A stretch of DNA of 64,000 nucleotides from Bacteroides bouchesdurhonensis (GTDB taxonomy: Bacteria > Bacteroidota > Bacteroidia > Bacteroidales > Bacteroidaceae): the NCBI RefSeq assembly GCF_900155865.1, contig NZ_LT707006.1:3202577-3266576 (forward strand), given 5' to 3'. A model generated the notes under the pieces. It did no database searches. It saw only the letters and a list, made by a program, of their open reading frames with translations, and was not told the origin of the DNA. How positions within the stretch are numbered: the stretch's first letter is position 1; each line of letters starts with the position of its first letter. Shown here piece by piece: positions 30,362-39,617 of this stretch. A program made the position numbers and the translations under genes.

Positions 30362-30828
30362 ATGCGCCCAATTAGAACTGTACCCCCAAAAGATGAAAGA
30401 GAATATCCTTTAGTTATAACAGCTGAAGAAAAGGATAAAGTATTAAATTATATTTTGGTTGTAGCAAACGGGAAAAGAACAGCTAAACTAAATTATAAAG
30501 ATATACCAGACCTTAGGATCAGTAAAGAACAATATGAAATAGTTTTAGAGGAGTTCAAAAATAGGAGATTTATTGACTATAAAGGATATGATATTGAATA
30601 TCTTACGTTGAATTTTGAAATATTCAATTTTGCAGAAAAGGGGGATTCACTGTTGAAAGAGACTTATATATATTAAGTTTTGATACATTTCAAATGCAGC
30701 TAGAACGATTAGAAAAGGAGTTAAGCCCTGATACAGCAGCGAAAGTTGATGATGTTGTCGGAAAAGCCCAAAATATAACTGAACTACTGATAGGGCTCTC
30801 TGCTCTAGCTGAAAAAATGAATCTCTAA
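30362..30828 (+). pseudogene. Phage protein split by a frameshift at a G run
   Basis: The first frame (30362-30676, 104 aa, MRPIRTVPPKDEREYPLVIT) stops early. A -1 shift at the five G's at 30640-30644 continues in register as GGFTVERDLYILSFDTFQMQ, then LERLEKELSPDTAAKVDDVV, and ends at 30828. The joined 155-residue protein has the continuous shape (hydrophobic strands, then KGGF, then a helix pair and a short hydrophobic tail) that I remember from small Bacteroides phage proteins near the repressor. It is a one-base loss, a sequencing error or a slippage site. Confidence 0.6.
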
Positions 30829-31163
30829 GATTTATTATCAGGATCAGTTAATAGGAACTCCAATATAGAAGCTGCACGAAGCAGTCTTGAAGCATATAGA
30901 GTTGCATCTGCATCCGGGTTGTATTGATAACGCCTAGTCTGAAACTTTTTAAAAGTAACAAAGCCACTAGACATATCATTAGCAAGTGTTTTCAAGCTTG
31001 ATATAGTTTCTTTTACATTTTGGTCATAAGACATTTTTATACGCATACGAGCGGAATCATCCACTTTTGCACAACACTGGGGATAAAAGGCTGTTGCATT
31101 ATCTTCTTTAGAAGATTGTTTTTTACTTATCCTTCTTAGGACATTTTTTAATAACGATTTCAT
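30825..31163 (-). CDS. Hypothetical protein at the prophage right end (112 aa)
   Basis: A 112-residue protein starting MKSLLKNVLRRISKKQSSKE, with a basic N-terminus, a Cys pair (QCCAKVDDSARMRI) and a helical C-terminus (YASRLLRAASILEFLLTD). It is convergent with the frameshifted gene and overlaps its end by 4 bases. It is not recognised. Confidence 0.5.
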   Translation of the reverse strand: MKSLLKNVLRRISKKQSSKEDNATAFYPQCCAKVDDSARMRIKMSYDQNVKETISSLKTLANDMSSGFVTFKKFQTRRYQYNPDADATLYASRLLRAASILEFLLTDPDNKS

Positions 31164-31259
31164 AAACGCACTATTTTAGTTTGACAATGCGCAAATATAA
31201 TATTTAAAGTAATATAAAATATGAAATATAGAAATCTTGATAGTACATAAAACATCAAA

Positions 31260-31544
31260 TGGTCGAATTATGGTCGAACCATAAAAAAAAGCAGGACTAT
31301 ATAATTGATATACAGAATATACAACTAGATTTCCAAAAATGTGTCTAGTTTAGTTTTTGTGTTGAGTCGGAAACCTGCAAGAGAGCATAGGTTTCCGACT
31401 TTTATTTTTCTGATGTTCAGCAATTTACATTCACAATCGAACTTTTTTTATATCTATTAGTAGTCCATATTAGAGAATTAGAACAAATCGTAACGTCACT
31501 TTTGACGCTATATAATGGTTGAAAAATGGTCGGATTATGGTCGG
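31260..31544. repeat. Two tandem TGGTCG pairs, integrase-arm-like
   Basis: TGGTCGAATTA-TGGTCGAACC starts at 31260 and TGGTCGGATTA-TGGTCGG at 31527. Each is a pair of TGGTCG boxes with an 11-base period, and the pairs are about 267 bases apart. They lie directly upstream of the integrase N-terminus, where arm-type sites of tyrosine recombinases are expected. This 413-base stretch (31164-31576) has no gene, only these repeats and a terminator. Confidence 0.45.
31365..31407. terminator. Strong hairpin terminator near the prophage right end
   Basis: AGTCGGAAACCT (31365-31376) pairs fully with AGGTTTCCGACT (31389-31400) and is followed by TTTTATTTTT on the plus strand. It is a classic rho-independent terminator between phage genes and the truncated integrase. 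Confidence 0.75.
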
Positions 31545-31576
31545 AAAACATGATACGATCGAAAACAAAATGAAGT

Positions 31577-32041
31577 ATGGCTACATTTTCATTAGTAATT
31601 GTCCCAGCTAAAAAACTATCAGACGGGACACATAAGATAAGAATTAGAGTGGCACACAACTCTGATACAAGATTTATCACAACAGATATTGTTGTTCGTG
31701 AAAACGAATTTAAGAACGGAAAGATAGTTCAACGCCCGGACAAAGATTTCCTCAACATAAAATTGCAGGAATGGTATAACACGTACTTCAAACGCTATAT
31801 AGAATTAGAGCATGCAGAATCGTTAACTTGCGCCCAATTAGTTAAGATGATAACAAACCCTATTAATGGCGAACGTAATCGCAAATTTGAGGATATCGTT
31901 GAAGAATTCCTCTCACAGATCGATGAAGATGATAGAGAAAAAACGCATAAACTTTATAAATTGGCCGCTAAACATTTTATTCGGTTTACTGGTCCAGGTT
32001 CACTCATGGAACACACAAAGAAAGTGATCATATATAAATAG
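31577..32041 (+). pseudogene. Truncated tyrosine integrase (N-terminal part only)
   Basis: The 154-residue frame from MATFSLVIVPAKKLSDGTHK matches the arm-binding domain of Bacteroides integrases (HKIRIRVAHNSDTRFITT, then an RPDKDFLN segment). It is followed by the start of a core-binding domain (FEDIVEEFLSQIDEDDREKT, KLAAKHFIRFTGPGSL). It then runs out in an unrelated ending and a stop; the whole catalytic domain with R...HxxR...Y is missing. Intact relatives are about 380-410 residues. It may be a decayed remnant, or the gene may be split by the integration junction. Confidence 0.7.
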
Positions 32042-32100
32042 GCTAATCTCTTCTATTTATACAAGTTGTTTTTGTACTTTTGCACTGAAAAGTCTCAAGA

Positions 32101-32307
32101 ATGGAATACAACGTAGAAGAACTTAAAAAAGCATTGATAGAAAAATGCAAAGAGGAAAGCATAATATATGCTTTGGTAGCAATAAATCGATATACGAAAG
32201 AGATTATTCTACCAAATTCCTTACAAGATGCATTAGATAATCCCAATTATTATGTATGCACTTGTAGAAAAGTAGAAGAAAAGTACCAAATAGAAGAGGA
32301 AAAATAA
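32101..32307 (+). CDS. Small hypothetical protein (68 aa)
   Basis: A 68-residue protein, MEYNVEELKKALIEKCKEES at the start, helical, with a short beta-type C-terminus (YYVCTCRKVEEKYQIEEEK). A perfect -7 element TACTTTTG (32075-32082) lies 19 bases upstream. It lies between the prophage end and the peroxidase gene, so it may be chromosomal. It is not recognised. Confidence 0.45.
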   Translation: MEYNVEELKKALIEKCKEESIIYALVAINRYTKEIILPNSLQDALDNPNYYVCTCRKVEEKYQIEEEK

Positions 32308-32467
32308 TGTTTTTTCACATTATATATCCTTTTTACTATATTTAGATCAAATAATTATTAAATTATAACAGCTTTACTTTATTTCTGTATATAATGAAAA
32401 TATTAGTCAATACCTATTATAATTTCTCAATATGTTAAATATGTACGACCTAATATAAGATAAACAA

Positions 32468-33430
32468 TTATTTTTTGATATAAAAACCAAGTTTTCCGAG
32501 TAAATCATACGAAGGTACAAAAAAGAGTGTTCCAGTTATTGGCGTACTAAAATCTAATAAGCGATCAGTATTCCCTATCGGATTACCAATAAACATATTC
32601 TCTAACATTTGATGCGTCGTACTGAAAGCATTAGCATAACCGATAAAATAAGTACCATATTCTCCTTTTGAAGTATTAGCAAATGGCATATTAGCTCTTA
32701 CTATTTTTAAATTATCTCCAATATTAGTGACAGCATTATGAGCATTTTTAGGTTTTTCCTCATCTGAAAGCTCAACATCATTGAATTTACGACGTCCAAT
32801 CACTTTTTCTTGCTCTTTAACCGAAAGTGTATTCCATGCTACCATATCATGGATATATTTCTGTACAAAAACATAGCTTCCCCCTTTAAAATTGGGGTCC
32901 TCTTCACCAATCACAGCAAATAAATATGGATTCTCATCAACAGCTGGATTCTCCGTGCCATCCACAAAACCAATAATAGCTTTACCATCCAAATATCTAA
33001 AACCATGTGTCTCATCAACAGATTCAACTACTCCTCTAAGTTTTTCGTCTATAATAGAAGCAAATTCAAAACACAATCCCATCTGACTAGAGCGAATATG
33101 AAATAATAAATCACCCGGGGTAGATACTGCTGTATACTTATTTCCTTTTATTTCTTGAAAAGGTACCAATTCTTTGGGTTTTCCTAATTCTGGAAAAAAA
33201 TGACTCCATGCATCAGCTCCAAATCCCATAGTACAGCTAAACTGCATTTCAGGGAAACGATTACGCATACTACGAATCAATGCGGAAAAATTGGAACAGA
33301 CATCTTTTATCTTATCACTAGTATCTGGTAATTGTTTCAGTTTATAAACTATAAATATAGCATTCTCTCCTTGCTTCCTCACAACATCTTGTGGGAAATT
33401 ATCACCAAACGGGCATTGATTAGGATTCAT
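32468..33430 (-). CDS. Dye-decolorizing (DyP-type) heme peroxidase
   Basis: A 320-residue protein with the DyP motif GFVDGTE (154-160, catalytic Asp157), proximal heme ligand His231 (NAHNAVTN) and distal Arg245 (IVRANMPF). No Tat or Sec signal is present, so it is cytoplasmic or an encapsulin-type cargo. The Bacteroides enzyme of this size is a known DyP family structure. It is the last gene of the leftward gnd-zwf-pgl operon, 34 bases after pgl, which ties peroxide defence to NADPH supply. Confidence 0.93.
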   Translation of the reverse strand: MNPNQCPFGDNFPQDVVRKQGENAIFIVYKLKQLPDTSDKIKDVCSNFSALIRSMRNRFPEMQFSCTMGFGADAWSHFFPELGKPKELVPFQEIKGNKYTAVSTPGDLLFHIRSSQMGLCFEFASIIDEKLRGVVESVDETHGFRYLDGKAIIGFVDGTENPAVDENPYLFAVIGEEDPNFKGGSYVFVQKYIHDMVAWNTLSVKEQEKVIGRRKFNDVELSDEEKPKNAHNAVTNIGDNLKIVRANMPFANTSKGEYGTYFIGYANAFSTTHQMLENMFIGNPIGNTDRLLDFSTPITGTLFFVPSYDLLGKLGFYIKK

Positions 33431-33464
33431 ACGATTCTATTTTTTAGTTATTATCAAATTCATT

Positions 33465-34184
33465 CTACCTCTTAGTAAAGTTTGAAGCTGCTAATTCATC
33501 AACAAATAATTCGACATTATTTGCATGATGAGCAACATAAGCAGCTGGACTTACATCTCCCGAGTTACATATCTCACTTACAACCTCAGCTTTTGACCTT
33601 CCAGTAATTAAAAATATAGTCCAACGAGCATTAATAATAATGTTTCCAGTCATTGCTATCCTCTTTTGACCATTAATTGGATTATTAGTTAGAACATAGG
33701 ATACATCAGAAGTAAGAAATTCTTCCTGCCCTGGGAAAATAGAAGAAGTATGTCCATCCACTCCTGCACCAAGTAATATAATATCAAATTCTGGAAAACC
33801 ATTTTTTTCGGGCACAAACTGTTCTACTAATTCGGAATAGCGTTTAGCTTCTTTGTTAGGCGACTTCATTTCTCCATAGATACGAAATACATTTTCATAA
33901 GGAATAGGTACCAAACTTAATAGCAGAGAACGTGTCATTCCATAATTACTATCTGTATCTGAGGGAGGTACGCAACGCTCATCTACCCAGAATATTCTCA
34001 TTCGCTCCCAAGGTGTGACATTTACATATTCATTTGCCCATATATCAAACATTAATGCAGGAGTTTGCCCTCCACTCAACGCTATATTGAATATTTTTCC
34101 TGGCTCCTCATTCAAAATATTTATTATATATAGTATTAACTTACGTGACGCCTCGGCAGACGAAGGATAAATAGATAATTTCAT
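33465..34184 (-). CDS. pgl: 6-phosphogluconolactonase
   Basis: A 239-residue protein of the NagB/DevB family. It shows IALSGGQTP (38-46), FWVDERCVPPSDTDSNYGM (about 85-103) and LLGAGVDGHTSSIFPG (about 146-161), all of the active site of 6-phosphogluconolactonase. It hydrolyses the lactone made by Zwf. Its start overlaps the zwf stop by 4 bases. Confidence 0.94.
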   Translation of the reverse strand: MKLSIYPSSAEASRKLILYIINILNEEPGKIFNIALSGGQTPALMFDIWANEYVNVTPWERMRIFWVDERCVPPSDTDSNYGMTRSLLLSLVPIPYENVFRIYGEMKSPNKEAKRYSELVEQFVPEKNGFPEFDIILLGAGVDGHTSSIFPGQEEFLTSDVSYVLTNNPINGQKRIAMTGNIIINARWTIFLITGRSKAEVVSEICNSGDVSPAAYVAHHANNVELFVDELAASNFTKR

Positions 34185-35677
34185 AATTCACAATATTGTT
34201 CAGTATGTTTCAAATTTTTACAAGGATTTGTCCATTCCGCACCATGTTCATGCATCATGACTTCACTTTCCAGAGGTCCCCATGTACCTGCAGGATAACC
34301 ATAAAGCGGTGCATTAGGAGTATCACTCCAAAAACGAAGCACGGGATCAAAGAAACGCCATGAAGCCTCAACAGCATCACTACGTGTAAACAAAGTCGCA
34401 TCACCCTGAATACAGTCATCTATTAAACGCGCATAAGCATCACCACCAGGTACTCCACCTAAATCAGCATAGCTAAAGTCCATTGTCACTTGCCGGACCT
34501 CAAAACCAGCCCCTGGAACTTTCATTCCTATTTTAAGGACTATACCTTCATTGGGTTGTAAACGGAGAATTAATTTGTTAGCACGCGGACAATTGCCACC
34601 AGAACAACGAAACATTTGATGAGGCGTTTCTCGAAAATGGACAACAATTTCAGTTACCTTTGTTGGCATTTGCTTACCTGTACGAATATAAAAAGGTACT
34701 CCACTCCAACGCCAATTACTGATACCCAACTTCATCGCAATATAAGTTTCTATACGTGAATCAGGAGCCACACCTCTCTCTTCACGATATCCTTTTTTAT
34801 TACCAGAGGCAGTATATTGTCCACGAACTATGTGTTCGTTAAGGTCAATTTCATTTAAAGGGGTTAATGACTCATAGACTTTTACTACCTCATTACGGAA
34901 ATTATCAGCATTAAAGATTGCAGGAGGTTCCATAGCAGTTAATGCTACTAATTGAATCAAATGATTCTGCACCATATCACGTAAAGCACCAGCAGTCTCA
35001 TAAAAACCACCACGCTGTTCTATTCCAAGATTCTCTACAGCCGTAACTTCTACATAGTCTATATAGTTACGATTCCACAAAGGTTCAAAAATACCGTTAG
35101 CAAAACGGAAAGCAAGTACATTCTGTGCTGTTTCCTTACCTAAGAAATGATCAATTCGATAAATTTGACGTTCATCAAAAACAGAAGCATAGATACGATT
35201 TAATTCTCGTGCCGATTCAAGATCGTAACCAAAGGGTTTCTCAACAATAATACGAGCCCCTGACGTATTCAATCCAGCTTCTTTCAGATGTAGAGGTACA
35301 ACTCCATAAAGTGAAGGTGGAGTAGCCAGATAGAACAACAAATTATTAGGATTAATATCATTTGTTAATTCTATCAGACGCTGACGTAATAATGAATACC
35401 CTTCTGCCTCTGCCGGATCCATTGGCAAATAAAATAAATGAGTAACAAATGAAGTCATAAGTTCCAGATCCTGTTCTTCAGACTTGAGAAAATGTTGTAA
35501 TTCCTCAAGGATATAAGAACGATAACTCTCATCAGTATAGACCGTACGTCCAACACCTAAAATAATGAATTCTCCGGTAAGTCTCTTATCCCCAAATAAT
35601 GAATACAATGCAGGCATCAGTTTACGTTTTGTTAAATCTCCCGAAGCCCCGAAAATAATCATTGCAAATTTATCCAT
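34181..35677 (-). CDS. zwf: Glucose-6-phosphate 1-dehydrogenase
   Basis: A 498-residue protein. The coenzyme-binding motif is FGASGDLTKRKLMPALYSL, EKPFGYD carries the conserved Lys, and RIDHFLGKETAQN (about 182-194) holds the substrate-binding and catalytic residues. It makes NADPH and 6-phosphogluconolactone in the oxidative pentose phosphate pathway. It starts 24 bases after gnd, and the pgl start overlaps its stop. Length is normal. Confidence 0.96.
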   Translation of the reverse strand: MDKFAMIIFGASGDLTKRKLMPALYSLFGDKRLTGEFIILGVGRTVYTDESYRSYILEELQHFLKSEEQDLELMTSFVTHLFYLPMDPAEAEGYSLLRQRLIELTNDINPNNLLFYLATPPSLYGVVPLHLKEAGLNTSGARIIVEKPFGYDLESARELNRIYASVFDERQIYRIDHFLGKETAQNVLAFRFANGIFEPLWNRNYIDYVEVTAVENLGIEQRGGFYETAGALRDMVQNHLIQLVALTAMEPPAIFNADNFRNEVVKVYESLTPLNEIDLNEHIVRGQYTASGNKKGYREERGVAPDSRIETYIAMKLGISNWRWSGVPFYIRTGKQMPTKVTEIVVHFRETPHQMFRCSGGNCPRANKLILRLQPNEGIVLKIGMKVPGAGFEVRQVTMDFSYADLGGVPGGDAYARLIDDCIQGDATLFTRSDAVEASWRFFDPVLRFWSDTPNAPLYGYPAGTWGPLESEVMMHEHGAEWTNPCKNLKHTEQYCEL

Positions 35678-35701
35678 ACCTTAACTTATATACTTTAAAC
35701 C

Positions 35702-37177
35702 TTATACATTATATGTTCCCGACTTTGTATCACCTCCATGCCCCGTCCAATTCTCATGAAAGAACTGTCCTCGAAGTTCATCCTTACGTTCGAAAGTATG
35801 TGCACCAAAATAGTCACGTTGCGCTTGTACCAAATTGGCTGGCAAATCAGCAGAAGTTAAAGAATAAAAATAATTCAATGCAGAAGAAAATGCCGGAACA
35901 GGCAATTCTTCTTTCATAGCCTCCGCTACAAGGTTTTTCCACCCAGGAATCAATGTTTTTATTTCTTGCTGGAAATATGGAGCTAACAACAAATGTTCTG
36001 GCTTGTTAGCAGCTTCAAAAGCAGCGGCTATATCATTCAGAAAAATACTACGAATAATACATCCTCCCCGCCACATACGAGCAATAGAAGCGAGATTTAG
36101 TTGCCAGCCAAAAGTATCGGATGCACGCTGTAAAACTGCAAAACCTTGTGCATATGAAACAAGTTTTGAAGCATAAAGTGCCGAAAATATTTTTTTCACA
36201 AATTCAACTTTATTATAAACAGGCATTATATGTGAATGTGGAAACTGCTTACTAGCCAAATGCCGTAAATCTTTCTGTGCAGAAAGACTACGTTCGAAAA
36301 CAGCTGTAGCAATCAATCCCAATGGCATCCCAAGTTCCATTGCATTCATAACCGACCATTTACCTGTCCCTTTTTGCCCCGCCGTATCCAAAATTTTATC
36401 AATAAGATAACCTCCTGCTTTATCTTTATGCCTAAGAATATTAGAAGTAATTTCTATCAGATAACTACGGAGTTTTCCTTCATTCCAATTTTCAAAGACA
36501 TCTGCCATTTCTTCATTATTCAAATCAAGCAAATACTTCATTACCCAATAGGCTTCTGCAATAAGTTGCATATCTCCATATTCGATCCCATTATGAATCA
36601 TTTTCACAAAATGCCCTGAACCGGCAGGACCTACCCATTCACAGCAAGGAGAGCCATCCGGTGCTTTGGCAGCAATACTCTGTAAAATAGGTTTCACTTC
36701 TTGCCAAGCTTTTTTCGAACCACCAGGCATAATAGAAGCACCATTTAGAGCTCCTTCTTCACCACCTGATACACCACTACCTACAAACAGTAAACCTTTT
36801 GATTCGGCGAGCTTCACACGACGATTAGTATCCTCATAATTAGAATTGCCACCATCTATCAATATATCACCAGGAGAAAGTAGAGGAAAGAGTTGTTCCA
36901 TTAATTCATCCACAGGTTTACCAGCACGAACCATCATCATAATTTTACGAGGGATTGCTATTGATTCTACAAATGCTTTTATATCTGTAAATCCCTCGAT
37001 ATTTTTACCTTTAGCACGTCCATTAACAAAACGTTCCACAACCCCCTCTTCTACTCCAGGAACAGTACGGTTGTAAACCGATACATGCCATCCTTTACTC
37101 TCCATGTTCAAGGCAAGATTCTCACCCATCACAGCCAAACCGATCAATCCAATATCTGTCTTATTCTGATTTGCCAT
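35702..37177 (-). CDS. gnd: 6-phosphogluconate dehydrogenase (decarboxylating)
   Basis: A 491-residue protein. NAD(P)-binding GLAVMGENLALNMESKGW begins at about 13, the substrate motif GVSGGEEGALNGASIMPGG lies near 128-146, and the C-terminal helical domain carries KGTGKWSVMNA. The C-terminus is HGGDTKSGTYNV, typical of dimeric Gnd. It converts 6-phosphogluconate to ribulose 5-phosphate with NADPH formation. It heads the leftward operon gnd-zwf-pgl-DyP; the gap of 109 bases to the divergent symporter gene must hold both promoters. Confidence 0.96.
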   Translation of the reverse strand: MANQNKTDIGLIGLAVMGENLALNMESKGWHVSVYNRTVPGVEEGVVERFVNGRAKGKNIEGFTDIKAFVESIAIPRKIMMMVRAGKPVDELMEQLFPLLSPGDILIDGGNSNYEDTNRRVKLAESKGLLFVGSGVSGGEEGALNGASIMPGGSKKAWQEVKPILQSIAAKAPDGSPCCEWVGPAGSGHFVKMIHNGIEYGDMQLIAEAYWVMKYLLDLNNEEMADVFENWNEGKLRSYLIEITSNILRHKDKAGGYLIDKILDTAGQKGTGKWSVMNAMELGMPLGLIATAVFERSLSAQKDLRHLASKQFPHSHIMPVYNKVEFVKKIFSALYASKLVSYAQGFAVLQRASDTFGWQLNLASIARMWRGGCIIRSIFLNDIAAAFEAANKPEHLLLAPYFQQEIKTLIPGWKNLVAEAMKEELPVPAFSSALNYFYSLTSADLPANLVQAQRDYFGAHTFERKDELRGQFFHENWTGHGGDTKSGTYNV

Positions 37178-37286
37178 AACTTGTATAATTTATTAATATT
37201 GTTTATGTAAATAACAATTCATAAGAATATTTGTTCGATATTTTTAGATTAAAACATTACTTTTGTAATTCATAAAAGAATCCAGA

Positions 37287-38468
37287 ATGAAGAAGTTTAA
37301 AATCGATTTATTGCCACGCATTATTATTGCTATCATCTTAGGGATAGCAATCGGTACTATATTTCCAACACCATTAGTACGTATATTTGTTACTTTTAAT
37401 GGCATTTTTAGCGAATTCCTCAATTTCTCTATCCCACTAATAATTGTAGGACTAGTCACTATAGCAATTGCCGACATCGGAAAAGGTGCTGGCAAAATGT
37501 TGCTTATTACAGCACTGATAGCCTATGGTGCTACATTATTCTCCGGTTTTCTCTCTTATTTTACAGGTGTCACCATTTTCCCTTCTCTTATTGATACAGG
37601 TGTACCACTTGAGGAAGTTAGCGAAGCGCAAGGCATTGTACCCTACTTTTCCGTATCCATTCCTCCACTAATGAATGTAATGACAGCATTAATTCTTTCT
37701 TTTACTCTTGGCTTAGGTCTAGCCTCATTACAGAAAGATGCACTAAAAAATGTAGCACGTGATTTTCAAGAAATCATTGTGCGTATGATTAGTGCAGTAA
37801 TATTGCCGTTATTACCACTTTATATTTTCGGAATATTTCTAAACATGACCCATTCAGGACAGGTATATTCCATTCTAATAGTCTTTATCAAAATTATTGG
37901 AGTCATATTCATACTCCACATCTTCTTATTAATTTTCCAATATTCCATTGCCGCACTTTTTGTTCGGAAAAACCCATTCAAGTTACTTAGAAAAATGATA
38001 CCTGCTTACTTCACAGCTTTGGGAACGCAATCTTCTGCTGCCACCATCCCTGTGACATTAGAACAAACAAAAAAAAACGGTGTATCTGCTGACATTGCCG
38101 GATTCGTAATTCCACTTTGTGCAACCATCCATCTGTCCGGTAGTACACTAAAAATTGTAGCTTGTGCTCTAGCATTAATGATTATGCAGGGCATTTCTTT
38201 CGACTTCCCTTTATTTGCCGGATTCATTTTCATGTTAGGAATTACTATGGTAGCTGCACCTGGTGTTCCTGGCGGAGCTATTATGGCTTCATTAGGCATC
38301 TTACAATCTATGCTAGGTTTCGACGAATCAGCTCAAGCACTAATGATTGCACTATATATTGCCATGGACAGTTTTGGTACAGCATGCAATGTAACTGGTG
38401 ACGGTGCTATCGCATTAATAATCGATAAAGTCATGGGAAAAAATACCGCTAAAAATAAAATCGAATGA
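37287..38468 (+). CDS. Sodium/proton:dicarboxylate (glutamate) symporter, SDF family
   Basis: A 393-residue membrane protein with about eight helices and re-entrant loops. It shows the serine-rich hairpin GTQSSAATIPVTLEQ, the P-x-G-A-x-x-N-like segment HLSGSTLKI, and the C-terminal binding motif ACNVTGDGAIALIIDK. These belong to the GltP/DctA transporter family. The substrate (glutamate, aspartate, C4-dicarboxylate or serine/threonine) cannot be fixed. A -7 element TACTTTTG lies at 37258-37265. Confidence 0.9.
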   Translation: MKKFKIDLLPRIIIAIILGIAIGTIFPTPLVRIFVTFNGIFSEFLNFSIPLIIVGLVTIAIADIGKGAGKMLLITALIAYGATLFSGFLSYFTGVTIFPSLIDTGVPLEEVSEAQGIVPYFSVSIPPLMNVMTALILSFTLGLGLASLQKDALKNVARDFQEIIVRMISAVILPLLPLYIFGIFLNMTHSGQVYSILIVFIKIIGVIFILHIFLLIFQYSIAALFVRKNPFKLLRKMIPAYFTALGTQSSAATIPVTLEQTKKNGVSADIAGFVIPLCATIHLSGSTLKIVACALALMIMQGISFDFPLFAGFIFMLGITMVAAPGVPGGAIMASLGILQSMLGFDESAQALMIALYIAMDSFGTACNVTGDGAIALIIDKVMGKNTAKNKIE

Positions 38469-38535
38469 GTTTTTGCGTATGCAGCAAAAATTTCCGACAT
38501 TTGTATCCGTATTTTCAAATAAAAACATATAGTGT

Positions 38536-39606
38536 ATGAAAACAGCCCTTATATCAGGCATTACCGGACAAGACGGTTCCTACCTTGCTGAGTTTCTTTT
38601 GCAAAAAGGTTATGAAGTTCATGGCATTCTTCGCCGTTCTTCTTCATTCAATACTGGTCGTATAGAACATTTATATTTTGACGAATGGGTACGTGACATG
38701 AAACAGAAACGTACAATTAATTTACATTATGGTGATATGACTGATTCCAGTTCTCTTATCCGTATCATCCAACAAGTACAACCAGATGAGATATACAATC
38801 TTGCAGCCCAAAGTCATGTAAAAGTATCATTCGATGTTCCCGAATATACAGCAGAAGCTGATGCTATTGGCACATTACGTATGCTCGAAGCAGTACGTAT
38901 TCTGGGATTAGAAAAGAAAACTCGTATTTATCAAGCTTCTACCTCCGAATTATTTGGTAAAGTACAGGAAATTCCACAAAAAGAAACAACCCCCTTCTAT
39001 CCACGTAGTCCATATGGAGTAGCAAAACAATACGGCTTCTGGATAACTAAGAATTATCGTGAAAGTTATGGGATGTTTGCTGTTAATGGTATATTATTCA
39101 ATCACGAAAGTGAACGTCGTGGAGAAACATTCGTAACACGTAAAATCACATTGGCAGCTGCACGTATAGCACAAGGAGAGCAGGACAAATTATATTTAGG
39201 CAATCTGGATGCACGACGTGACTGGGGATATGCTAAAGATTATGTTGAATGCATGTGGTTAATTCTCCAACATGATGCCCCGGAAGATTTTGTAATTGCT
39301 ACAGGAGAAATGCATACGGTACGTGAATTTGCAACCCTTGCTTTCAAAGAAGTGGGAATCGAACTCCGATGGGAAGGTAAAGGTACTGATGAAAAAGGCA
39401 TTGACATTGCCACAGGAAATATATTAGTTGAAATTGATCCTAAGTATTTCCGCCCTGCAGAAGTGGAACAATTATTGGGTGATCCAACAAAAGCCAGAAC
39501 ATTGTTAGGTTGGAATCCACGTAAAACATCATTCGAGGAATTGGTAAGCATCATGACTCGTCACGATATGGAAAAAGTGAGACGCATGATTGTCACCAAA
39601 CATTAA
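38536..39606 (+). CDS. gmd: GDP-mannose 4,6-dehydratase
   Basis: A 356-residue extended SDR enzyme. [13 protein letters not shown] (8-20) is the Gmd-specific NADP motif, [15 protein letters not shown] is the GDP-mannose site, the catalytic TSE is at about 136-138, and the Tyr160/Lys164 pair is in [23 protein letters not shown] is typical of Gmd. It makes GDP-4-keto-6-deoxymannose, the precursor for GDP-L-fucose. The fcl gene follows by 11 bases. In Bacteroides, fucose is added to capsules and glycoproteins. Confidence 0.96.
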   Translation: MKTALISGITGQDGSYLAEFLLQKGYEVHGILRRSSSFNTGRIEHLYFDEWVRDMKQKRTINLHYGDMTDSSSLIRIIQQVQPDEIYNLAAQSHVKVSFDVPEYTAEADAIGTLRMLEAVRILGLEKKTRIYQASTSELFGKVQEIPQKETTPFYPRSPYGVAKQYGFWITKNYRESYGMFAVNGILFNHESERRGETFVTRKITLAAARIAQGEQDKLYLGNLDARRDWGYAKDYVECMWLILQHDAPEDFVIATGEMHTVREFATLAFKEVGIELRWEGKGTDEKGIDIATGNILVEIDPKYFRPAEVEQLLGDPTKARTLLGWNPRKTSFEELVSIMTRHDMEKVRRMIVTKH

Positions 39607-39617
39607 CACGACTTTAT

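Larger units (their letters stand above)
1..32041. mobile_element. Temperate phage prophage, right-hand part (left end outside window)
   Basis: Terminase subunits, SSB, annealing protein, NinB, NinG, helicase, replication proteins, an adenine methyltransferase, a tyrosine recombinase, a HTH repressor with operators and a tRNA-like cluster form one continuous, mostly leftward block of closely packed genes. The order repressor, early genes, replication, terminase is that of a lambda-like temperate phage. The right boundary is not proven: it lies between the last phage-like gene (ends 31163) and the chromosomal peroxidase gene (32468), and I place it at the truncated integrase. No attL/attR pair can be compared because the left end is missing. 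Structural genes presumably lie to the left. Confidence 0.9.

Noticed and set aside
31417..31680. 87-aa leftward frame over the integrase start
   Set aside because: It crosses the terminator flank and the integrase N-terminus in antisense and shows no protein-like features.
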